Assembly: GCA_021787845.1 (NCBI GenBank)
Contig: JAJYLH010000036.1
Location: forward strand, 1 to 41,253
Direction of reading: 5' to 3'
DNA from: Myxococcales bacterium
Lineage (GTDB): Bacteria; Myxococcota; Myxococcia; Myxococcales; JAJYLH01
DNA length: 41,253 bases
Shown: piece by piece, positions 35,377 through 41,253 of the stretch
Layout: every line of letters starts with the position of its first letter
How positions within the stretch are numbered: the first letter of the stretch is position 1
The notes under the pieces: generated by a model
What the model was told of the DNA's origin: nothing
The model's input: only the letters and a program-made list of their open reading frames with translations
Databases searched by the model: none
Translations under genes and position numbers: made by a program

Positions 35377-35422
35377 CGGATTTGGCTCCGTGGGCTTAAC
35401 TGGACGCGCATGGGAGGTTCCG

Positions 35423-36064
35423 ATGCGATGGTTGTCGATGGCGCTCCTGCTCAGCCTGGCGCCGCTCGCGCGCGCGCAATCCGTGCAGGCGACGAAGCTC
35501 GCGGAGAAGGTGCAGCGCTTCTACGAGCGCACGCGCGATTTGAGCGCCGACGTGTCGCAGACCTACAAATACAGCGCGCAGAGCTACACGATGCACGCGA
35601 CGGGAACGATGCTCCTGAAGAAGCCGGGGATGCTGCGGTGGACTGTCGCGAAACCGTACCCGAAACAGTACGTGCTCGACGGCAAAGCGCTCTACATCTA
35701 CGACGCCGACGAGAACGAGGTGCTGGTGCAGCGCCATTTCTCCGCGGACAAGCTCTCGGGGGCGATCACCTTCCTCTGGGGCAAGGGCCGGCTGACGCGC
35801 GAGTTCCAGGTGGCCTTGGCGAACCGGCCGGACCTCGGCAAGACGGTGCTCGAGCTGACGCCGAAAAAGTCGGAAAGCGGGTTTCGGAAACTCTTCTTCG
35901 CGGTCGACCCGAAGACCGGGATGGTCGAGAAATCCGTGGTCATCGATCCGGAAGGCAACGAGAACGAGATGACCTTCACCCACGTCAAGATCAACAGCGG
36001 CGTTCCCGCCTCCCGATTCCGCTTCCAGATTCCGAAAGGCGCGACCGTCACCGAGCAGCCCTAG
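35423..36064 (+). CDS. lolA: Outer-membrane lipoprotein carrier protein LolA
   Basis: LolA ferries lipoproteins across the periplasm from LolCDE to the outer membrane. The 213-residue protein has a signal peptide (MRWLSMALLLSLAPLARA, cleavage probable before QSVQ) and the family pattern: VQRFYERTRDLSADVSQTY, GTMLLKKPGMLRW, YVLDGKALYIYDADENEV, and a C-terminal RFRFQIPKGATV. GGGAGG precedes the ATG at 35423. The many lipoproteins in this window are its plausible clients. It is followed by a strong hairpin. Confidence 0.92.
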   Translation: MRWLSMALLLSLAPLARAQSVQATKLAEKVQRFYERTRDLSADVSQTYKYSAQSYTMHATGTMLLKKPGMLRWTVAKPYPKQYVLDGKALYIYDADENEVLVQRHFSADKLSGAITFLWGKGRLTREFQVALANRPDLGKTVLELTPKKSESGFRKLFFAVDPKTGMVEKSVVIDPEGNENEMTFTHVKINSGVPASRFRFQIPKGATVTEQP

Positions 36065-36150
36065 CGCGCGGCCAAGGGAGCTGTGCCGGCGAGCGGCCCG
36101 CGACCATCGAGCGGGGCGTGGGTGTGCCAACTCGCCGGGCATGGCTCGGA

Positions 36151-36212
36151 CCGACAAGACCGATCCGACCGATCCGACCTATCGGTCCTATCGGTCCGAC
36201 CGGTCTTGTCGG
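36151..36212 (+). terminator. Long hairpin behind lolA, with decamer repeats in the stem
   Basis: CCGACAAGACCG (36151-36162) and CGGTCTTGTCGG (36201-36212) form a perfect 12-bp stem. The 38-base interior carries GATCCGACC and ATCGGTCC units that can extend the pairing. It lies 86 bases after the lolA stop and 75 bases before the next operon. No U-run is present, so termination is only inferred. Confidence 0.6.
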
Positions 36213-36287
36213 CTTCGCTTCGCGGCCTGTCGGATTCCGGCCGCCTGGGTTGCCGCGACCCCGCGCTGCCGGTACTGTCGCTAAGCC

Positions 36288-37382
36288 ATGGCGCCGCCGA
36301 ACCCCCCTCTGGTCCCCCGCCGCGACGAGGTCATCCGCCGCCACCGCTCGTCCGGCGGACGCCTGGCGGCAGTGCTGCCGATCCATTACTCCCGCGCGGT
36401 CTTCCGCGCGCACCGGATGCTCCCCGTCGAGGTCTGGGGGCCGCCCGGCATCGACACCAGCCCGGGGGATGCGCACCTGCAGTCCTATACCTGCGGCATC
36501 GTGCGCTCGAGCCTGGCCTTCGTTCTCTCCGGCGGCCTCGACGTCGCGGACATCATCGTGGTGCCGCACGGCTGCGACAGCCTGCAGGGTCTCGGCAGCG
36601 TGCTCCTCGATTTCGCGAAGCCCCGCCAGCCGGTGGCGACGCTCTACGTCCCGAGAGGCCCCCGCAGCGCTTCCGTGGTCTTCCTGGCGGAGGAGCTGCG
36701 CGCCCTCTCGCGCCGGTTGTCGGAAATCTCCGGCATCGAGCCGACCCTCGACGAGCTACGCCAGGCCATCGCGCGGGAGGAGTCGGCGGATCGCGCCCTC
36801 GCGGACCTGCTCGACGCCCGCCCGCATCTCCCGTTTGCCGACGCCGACTTCTATCGCGTCGCCCGCGCCCGCGAGTACCTGCCGGCGGAGGACTTCGAGC
36901 CGCTCGCCCGCGCGATGCTGGCTGAGCGCGTCGCGGCGAAGCGCCCGGGAATTCCGGTCGTCCTCTCGGGCCTCGTGCCGGAGCCGATGAATTTCCTCGG
37001 CGCGGTCGCGGACGCGGGCGGCGTCATCGTCGGCGACGACCTCGCCTGCCTCGGCCGCCGCCGCTATGCGCCCGGGCGCTCGGACGATCCGTGGAAACAC
37101 CTGGCGGAATCGCTCCTGGACGCGCCGCCGGACTCGACGCGGGGCAGCAGCACTGCCGACCGCCTCGCCTGGATCGAAAAGCTCGCGACCGACTCGGGAG
37201 CGAAAGCGGTGGTTTTCTACCTCGTGAAATTCTGCGAGCCCGAGCTGTTCTACCTGCCGCAGCTCCGCCAGGGTTTGGAAGAGCGCGGCCTCAAGTCCGT
37301 CGTCATCGAGACCGACATCGCGGAAAGCCTGAGCCACCAGGCCGTCACCCGATTGGAAGCGCTCCTGGAGTCCGTGTCATGA
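36288..37382 (+). CDS. 2-hydroxyacyl-CoA dehydratase/benzoyl-CoA reductase-family subunit (smaller)
   Basis: The 364-residue protein belongs to the HgdB/FldC/BcrB superfamily, whose heterodimers hold [4Fe-4S] clusters and carry out ATP-driven radical dehydration or ring reduction of CoA thioesters. Three Cys residues lie where cluster ligands are found: Cys69 ([10 protein letters not shown]), Cys96 (PHGCDSLQG) and Cys316 (VKFCEPELF). [11 protein letters not shown] and VLSGLVPEP are also typical. The ATG at 36288 has only a weak ribosome site. The stop overlaps the next gene (ATGA). The substrate is not evident; no CoA transferase or acyl-CoA dehydrogenase gene is adjacent. Confidence 0.85.
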   Translation: MAPPNPPLVPRRDEVIRRHRSSGGRLAAVLPIHYSRAVFRAHRMLPVEVWGPPGIDTSPGDAHLQSYTCGIVRSSLAFVLSGGLDVADIIVVPHGCDSLQGLGSVLLDFAKPRQPVATLYVPRGPRSASVVFLAEELRALSRRLSEISGIEPTLDELRQAIAREESADRALADLLDARPHLPFADADFYRVARAREYLPAEDFEPLARAMLAERVAAKRPGIPVVLSGLVPEPMNFLGAVADAGGVIVGDDLACLGRRRYAPGRSDDPWKHLAESLLDAPPDSTRGSSTADRLAWIEKLATDSGAKAVVFYLVKFCEPELFYLPQLRQGLEERGLKSVVIETDIAESLSHQAVTRLEALLESVS

Positions 37383-38704
37383 CGCTCGGCCTCGCGAAAT
37401 ACCAGCACCTCGCGGTGTCGTTCCTCGGCCGCGGCGCCCTGCGCTACGAGCGGCTGCGCCAGGAGGCGAAGCTCAAGCGCAAGGGCTCCTGGAAGAGCGA
37501 GCGCTTCGCGCCGCCCTTGTCGACTTCGCCTCGGCTCAAGGAGCTGATCAGCCTCCACTACCTGAAGGGCCGCACCGCCGACGAGCGCGGGCCCGTCGCC
37601 TGGGTGACCTCCGGCGCTCCCGTGGAGTTCCTGGTTGCGCTCGGCTACTACGTCCTCTATCCCGAGAACCACGGCGCGGTGTGTGGAATCCGGCGGGTGT
37701 CGGAGAAGATTTCCGTCCACGCCGAAGACGCCGGCTATTCGCGCGACCTCTGCTCGTACGCGCGCACGGACATCGGCGCCGCGCTCTCGGGGGAGACGCC
37801 GGTCGGACGCCTACCGAGACCGGACCTGCTGGTTGCCTGCACCAACATCTGCCAGACCGTTCTGCTCTGGTACCAGGTGCTCGCCGCGCACTTCCGGGTG
37901 CCGCTCGTCATCATCGACACGCCGTTTCTCTACGGCGAGGCGACGGAGCGCGACATCGACTTCGTGCGAAAGCAGATCGAGGAAGCGGTGGCGGTGGCGG
38001 AGCGCGTCGCGGGCCGGTCGCTTTCCGAATCGCGCCTGATGCAGGTGACGCGCCGGTCGAAGGAGGCGACGGAGCTGTGGCTGAAAGTGATGGAAACGGG
38101 GAAGGCGAAGCCGGCGCCCATCACGGCTTTCGACGAGTTCATCCACATGGCGCCGATCGTGGAGATGCGAGGCGAGCAATTCACGGTCGACTACTACCGC
38201 GCGATGCTCCAGGAGCTCGAGGCGCGCGTGCGCCAGGGTAGCGGCGCCGTCCTGCGCGAAAGGAAGCGGCTGATCTGGGACAACCTCCCGATTTGGCCGC
38301 GGGTGCGCTGGCTCTCGGAAAAGCTGGCGGACCGAGGCGTGTCGCTCGTCGCCTCGACGTACACCAACGCCTGGGGAGAGCTCGCGGACCTGGTCGATCC
38401 GGAGCACCCGCTCGAGAGCGCCGCGAAGGTCTACCTGCACCCGATTCTGAACCGCGGCACCGGCCACAAGCTCGCGACGATGGAGAAGATGGTCCGCGAC
38501 TATCAGGCCGACGGCGTCATCCTCCACAGCGACCGCTCGTGCAAGCCGTACTCCATCGGCCAGATGGATCAGCGGGAGCGGCTGGGGACCGCGGCCGGAG
38601 TCCCGGCGCTGCTGCTCGAGGCCGATCACAACGACCCGCGCTCGTTTTCGGAGGAGCAGGCGGCGAGCCGGCTGGCGGCGTTTTTCGAGGTGCTGGAGGC
38701 ATGA
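37379..38704 (+). CDS. 2-hydroxyacyl-CoA dehydratase/benzoyl-CoA reductase-family subunit (larger)
   Basis: The 441-residue protein is the second catalytic-subunit homologue of the operon. Features include [23 protein letters not shown], Cys102 (AVCGIRR), Cys125 ([11 protein letters not shown]), Cys154 and Cys158 (ACTNICQT) and Cys388 ([12 protein letters not shown]), which include the expected cluster ligands. [12 protein letters not shown] and ITAFDEF are also family-like. The ATG at 37379 overlaps the upstream stop by 4 bases, and its own stop overlaps the activator start likewise. The sequence fits HgdA/BcrB-like proteins but not clearly one substrate class. Confidence 0.87.
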   Translation: MTLGLAKYQHLAVSFLGRGALRYERLRQEAKLKRKGSWKSERFAPPLSTSPRLKELISLHYLKGRTADERGPVAWVTSGAPVEFLVALGYYVLYPENHGAVCGIRRVSEKISVHAEDAGYSRDLCSYARTDIGAALSGETPVGRLPRPDLLVACTNICQTVLLWYQVLAAHFRVPLVIIDTPFLYGEATERDIDFVRKQIEEAVAVAERVAGRSLSESRLMQVTRRSKEATELWLKVMETGKAKPAPITAFDEFIHMAPIVEMRGEQFTVDYYRAMLQELEARVRQGSGAVLRERKRLIWDNLPIWPRVRWLSEKLADRGVSLVASTYTNAWGELADLVDPEHPLESAAKVYLHPILNRGTGHKLATMEKMVRDYQADGVILHSDRSCKPYSIGQMDQRERLGTAAGVPALLLEADHNDPRSFSEEQAASRLAAFFEVLEA

Positions 38705-39480
38705 GCGACGCCGCCTCGATTCGGGCGCTGGGCATCGACGCGGGCTCGACGACGATGAAGATGGTCGGCGTCGACGCCGAGGGTGCGCTGGTCTGGCACG
38801 CGCTGGAGGAGATGGATCCGCGCATCGAGGCGCAGGCCGAGCGGCTCCTCGACGTGGTGCGCGCCGACGGGTGCCCGGATTCCCTGCCGCTGATCGCCAC
38901 CGGCTACGGCCGGAGGCTCATCACCCGCGCGGATCGCAAGGTCACGGAAATCACCTGCCACGCGCGCGGCGTCCATCGCGAGCTCGGGCACGGCGGAACG
39001 CTGATCGACATCGGCGGGCAGGACAGCAAGGTCATCGTGGTCAGCGAGGAGGGGAAAGTCGTCAACTTCAGCATGAACGACAAGTGCGCGGCGGGCACCG
39101 GACGCTTCCTCGAAGTGGTCTCCGGCCGCCTGCGGATGCCGATGGACGCCTTCGCGGACACGGCGCTGGCGGCGGACGGCGAGGTCGGAATCTCCTCGAC
39201 CTGCACGGTCTTCGCCGAGTCGGAGATGATTTCGCTCCTGGCGCACGGCGCGCCGGTGGAGCGCATCGTGCGCGGGCTGCACCGGTCGCTCGTGCAGCGC
39301 GTGAGCGCTCTGGCTCGCGGCGCGGGCCTCCGCCCTCCGGTGATGCTTTCCGGAGGCGTCGCGCGTAGCCGCGCGATTCGCACACTGCTCGCGGAGACGC
39401 TGCGCCAGGAAATCGTCCTTCCCCGGCACCCGCAGCTCATGGGCGCCTACGGCGCGGCCTTGCTCGCGCTGGGCGCGTGA
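38701..39480 (+). CDS. ATP-dependent activator of 2-hydroxyacyl-CoA dehydratase (HgdC type)
   Basis: The activator is a homodimeric ASKHA-fold ATPase with one [4Fe-4S] cluster at the dimer interface. It pushes a low-potential electron into the dehydratase or reductase with ATP hydrolysis. The 259-residue protein has the phosphate-binding motifs [12 protein letters not shown] and [10 protein letters not shown], and cluster ligands Cys129 ([14 protein letters not shown]) and Cys168 ([11 protein letters not shown]), close to Cys127/Cys166 of Acidaminococcus Hgd[14 protein letters not shown] is the C-terminal nucleotide motif. A single activator rather than two subunits favours a HgdC-like over a BcrAD-like system. 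The start overlaps the previous stop (ATGA). Confidence 0.93.
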   Translation: MSDAASIRALGIDAGSTTMKMVGVDAEGALVWHALEEMDPRIEAQAERLLDVVRADGCPDSLPLIATGYGRRLITRADRKVTEITCHARGVHRELGHGGTLIDIGGQDSKVIVVSEEGKVVNFSMNDKCAAGTGRFLEVVSGRLRMPMDAFADTALAADGEVGISSTCTVFAESEMISLLAHGAPVERIVRGLHRSLVQRVSALARGAGLRPPVMLSGGVARSRAIRTLLAETLRQEIVLPRHPQLMGAYGAALLALGA

Positions 39481-39593
39481 GGCGAGCGGCGACGTCGCAT
39501 CCGACGGGCGTTCCGGGCAGCCCCCCGATGTCCGATCGGACCGATCGGACCGATCCGACCGATCGGTCTGATGGCCTGCGGTTTTCTGCGGGC
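39471..39593. repeat. Direct repeat, copy 1
   Basis: This 123-bp segment, which includes the last 10 bases of the activator gene and a decamer palindromic array (about 39530-39570), is repeated nearly identically at 39802-39922 (121 bp, a short indel and a few substitutions). The two copies flank the inverted-repeat element at 39660-39800. Confidence 0.85.
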
Positions 39594-39659
39594 TCGAGCC
39601 GCGGGCGTCAGCCCGCGGGAGCCGCCCGACGAAACCTGGACTGGGCGACGCCCGCCAAA

Positions 39660-39800
39660 TTGGAGCCGGACACGTGAGTGTCCGGGTGCAGGCAGTGCCA
39701 TTGCCGCTTGGCTCGCCGTTTCGGTGGCCGCAGCGATTTCGGCTCATCGTGATCGACGATGGCACTGCCTGCACCCGGCCACTCGCGTGTCCGGCTCCAA
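39660..39800. mobile_element. MITE-like element with 42-bp terminal inverted repeats
   Basis: The ends 39660-39701 and 39759-39800 are inverted repeats matching in 40 of 42 positions, starting TTGGAGCCGGACACG and containing GGGTGCAGGCAGTGCCAT. The 57-base centre shows no coding potential. A diverged relative lies at 19525-19660. No target-site duplication of a few bases is obvious. Such a non-coding palindrome could be moved in trans by a transposase elsewhere. Confidence 0.75.
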
Positions 39801-39801
39801 C

Positions 39802-39922
39802 GGGCGCGTGAGGCGCGGCGGCGTCGCATCCGACGGGCGTTCCGGGCAGTCCCCCGATGTCCGATCGGACCGATCGGACCGATCCGACCGATCGGTCTGA
39901 TGGCCTGCGGTCTTCTGCGGGC
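39802..39922. repeat. Direct repeat, copy 2
   Basis: The second copy of the segment at 39471-39593. It starts one base after the inverted-repeat element and contains its own decamer array. It carries a copy of the last bases of the activator gene (GGGCGCGTGA) without the gene. It lies 35 bases before the stop of the coiled-coil gene. Confidence 0.85.
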
Positions 39923-39957
39923 CAACGGATGCAGGAGGGACGCTATCGGCGGACGCT

Positions 39958-40836
39958 CTACCCCGCGGCGGGCGCCTGGGCCGGGGGCGTTCCCGCCTGG
40001 GCCTGGATGTCCGCGAGCTGCTTGCGATAGACCTCGGCGGTGGCCGTCAAGTCGGCGAGCTGCTTCTGGAGGTCGCCGTTCTTCGTCTGGACGTCGACGA
40101 GCAGGGCGCTCAAGGCCGTATTCTGCTTCTGGAGGTCGGCGTTCTGGGCGGTCAGGTCGTCGACCTTCTTCTGGAGCTCCTCGAGCTTCGGGTCGACCTT
40201 CTTCTTCTTCGGCGGAGTCGGCTTGAAGTGGGCGTCGTTGAAGGCGCGCTCGCCGGGGTGGCGAGCGGTGAGGTTGCCCTCGACCTGGCGGGAGACGGCG
40301 TTCGAGCCGCTCTTCGCGTCGGTGGCCGCCTGCTGGTTCGCGGTCTGGGCCGCGGCGTTGGTCGCGGCCTTGTCGAGGATGGCGGCGTGGAGCTTGTAGA
40401 TGCCGTGAAATCGCTTGCCGGCGTCCTTGAAGACGGTCGGGCAGGTCGCGCCCGTCACCACCGCGTCGATGTCCTGGAGCGTCTGGTCGCGCTGGGCCTG
40501 CGTCGCCCTGCCGAGGAGGTTCGCGGCGCTGGTCGCGAAGACGGGGGTCCAGCTCTTCCCGGCGGGGGAGGCGATGTACGCCTTCTCGATCTTCTCCAGC
40601 TCGCGGACGACCGGGTCGAGGAGGAGAATGACGATGTGGTCGCCGCCGCGAAGCTGCTGGTCGAGGTCGCCGGCGGAGTCCTGCGCCTGCTGGACGGCGT
40701 GGAGGGCCCCCAGCGCCGCATCCACCGGGCCGAGGAGGTCCTGGTTCCCCGGCGAGTAGGTCAGCGAGCCCTTGAGGAAGTTCTGCCAGTCGATGTGGAT
40801 GGGGACCGAGTCGGTTTCGGTGGGGTGCGCTGCCAT
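39958..40836 (-). CDS. Coiled-coil protein of unknown function
   Basis: The 292-residue protein has no signal peptide. Residues 1-190 are mostly helical with no recognised domain (begins MAAHPTETDSVPIHIDWQNF, with a single Cys in the segment VTGATCPTVF). A basic stretch PTPPKKKKVDPK near residue 210 precedes a coiled coil of about 60 residues with leucines in heptad spacing and repeated LQKQ/LTAQN units. The tail is AQAGTPPAQAPAAG. The ATG at 40836 is supported by GCGAGGA seven bases upstream and by a candidate promoter. It is isolated between repeat-rich regions. Function unknown. Confidence 0.75.
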   Translation of the reverse strand: MAAHPTETDSVPIHIDWQNFLKGSLTYSPGNQDLLGPVDAALGALHAVQQAQDSAGDLDQQLRGGDHIVILLLDPVVRELEKIEKAYIASPAGKSWTPVFATSAANLLGRATQAQRDQTLQDIDAVVTGATCPTVFKDAGKRFHGIYKLHAAILDKAATNAAAQTANQQAATDAKSGSNAVSRQVEGNLTARHPGERAFNDAHFKPTPPKKKKVDPKLEELQKKVDDLTAQNADLQKQNTALSALLVDVQTKNGDLQKQLADLTATAEVYRKQLADIQAQAGTPPAQAPAAG

Positions 40837-40888
40837 CTGAAAATCCTCGCCGCCGAGGGGCGGCCTGAGCGGTTGGAGCGACTCCTGC

Positions 40889-40917
40889 CTTGTACACGAC
40901 CGGCCGCCGGGCGTCAA
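40889..40917 (-). promoter_or_regulatory. Candidate sigma-70 promoter for the coiled-coil gene
   Basis: On the minus strand TTGACG (40917-40912) and TACAAG (40894-40889) are separated by 17 bases, about 53 bases before the start codon at 40836. An A-tract (AAAAAAA) lies just upstream of the -35 box and could act as an UP-like element. Confidence 0.5.
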
Positions 40918-40976
40918 CACGTATTTTTTTCGGGCTCCGCTTCGCTCGGGGCGGGCTCGCGCCCACAACCCCAACT

Positions 40977-41054
40977 GTAGGATGGGTGGAGCGCAGCGCA
41001 GCCCATGACTCGCGGCCGTCGCTGATGGGCTCCCCTCCGCTCCACCCATCCTAC
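40977..41054. repeat. Intergenic inverted repeat, 17-bp perfect arms
   Basis: GTAGGATGGGTGGAGCG (40977-40993) and its exact complement (41038-41054) enclose 44 bases with a further AGCCCAT/ATGGGCT pair. I recall GGATGGGTGGAGCG-type repeats between genes of several proteobacteria. Non-coding; it lies directly before the 41-bp tandem repeat. Confidence 0.85.
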
Positions 41055-41058
41055 GAGC

Positions 41059-41253
41059 TCGACGAAGCCGTCTCGGGGGCAAGAATCGGGATCGTCGCCT
41101 CGACGAAGCCGTCTCGGGCGCCAGAATCGGGATCGTCGCCTCGACGAAGCCGTCTCGGGCGCCAGAATCGGGATCGTCGCCTCGACGAAGCCGTCTCGGG
41201 CGCCAGAATCGGGATCGTCGCCTCGACGAAGCCGTCTCGGGCGCCAGAATCGG
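41059..41253. repeat. 41-bp tandem repeat at the window edge
   Basis: Units start at 41059, 41100, 41141, 41182 and 41223; the fifth is cut by the window end. The first unit has two substitutions and the rest are identical. The unit begins TCGACGAAGCCGTCTCGGG. 41 is not a multiple of three, so a coding role in one frame is unlikely unless the period-3 product (123 bp) is used. Confidence 0.95.

Noticed and set aside
39759-40226. Plus-strand open frame starting inside the inverted-repeat element
   Set aside because: Its start is the element arm itself (the same MALPAPGHSRVRLQ peptide appears from the other arm) and it runs antisense to the coiled-coil gene.
41059-41253. Possible CRISPR array at the right edge
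   Set aside because: The 41-bp units are contiguous and identical with no variable spacers, so this is a tandem repeat.

Overview
This is a GC-rich, gene-dense stretch of bacterial chromosome. It carries many secreted and lipoprotein genes, a Hanks-type Ser/Thr kinase followed by a TPR partner, a TPR lipoprotein with a TonB/AgmX-like C-terminus, a Cys-rich repeat lipoprotein, LolA and an LppC-like lipoprotein. Together these point to a Gram-negative of the Myxococcota (former delta-proteobacteria) type; this is an inference from gene content, not a phylogeny. No prophage, CRISPR array, tRNA, rRNA or replication origin was seen. Both window ends lie in short tandem repeats (9 bp on the left, 41 bp on the right), so they may coincide with assembly breaks.

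Layout. 1-6921: the 3' part of a Ser-Thr-Gly-repeat protein; two adjacent genes with the isocitrate dehydrogenase fold whose catalytic residues are gone in both; a lipase-like hydrolase (minus strand); peptide deformylase; quinolinate synthase NadA; a secreted protein of unknown function. 7134-14512 is a minus-strand run: TPR lipoprotein, NamZ-type muramidase, aldo/keto reductase, Cys-rich lipoprotein, NlpC/P60 lipoprotein, MutY and a SpoU RNA methyltransferase. 15036-19400 (plus): EamA transporter, Zn-ribbon Ser/Thr kinase overlapping a TPR membrane protein, MarC-family protein. 19674-29172 (minus): an outer-membrane protein with nine LDLGL motifs, a large Ig-domain/propeller surface protein, a DUF1015 protein, a TrmN6-like methyltransferase and an acyl-CoA carboxylase carboxyltransferase. 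29480-39480 (plus): LppC-like lipoprotein and a partner lipoprotein, rplU-rpmA-obg-trmH, lolA, and a three-gene 2-hydroxyacyl-CoA dehydratase/benzoyl-CoA reductase-type operon with its ATP-dependent activator. The right end has intergenic repeats and a minus-strand coiled-coil protein of unknown function.

The least ordinary features are the tandem isocitrate-dehydrogenase-like pseudoenzyme pair (1209-3569), the LDLGL-motif outer-membrane protein paired with a multi-Ig surface protein (23513-29172), and a set of intergenic repeats concentrated in 33-41 kb: 10-bp-periodic palindromic arrays behind several genes, a MITE-like element with 42-bp terminal inverted repeats flanked by a ~120-bp direct duplication and with a diverged relative at 19.5 kb, and two interleaved inverted repeats in front of lolA.
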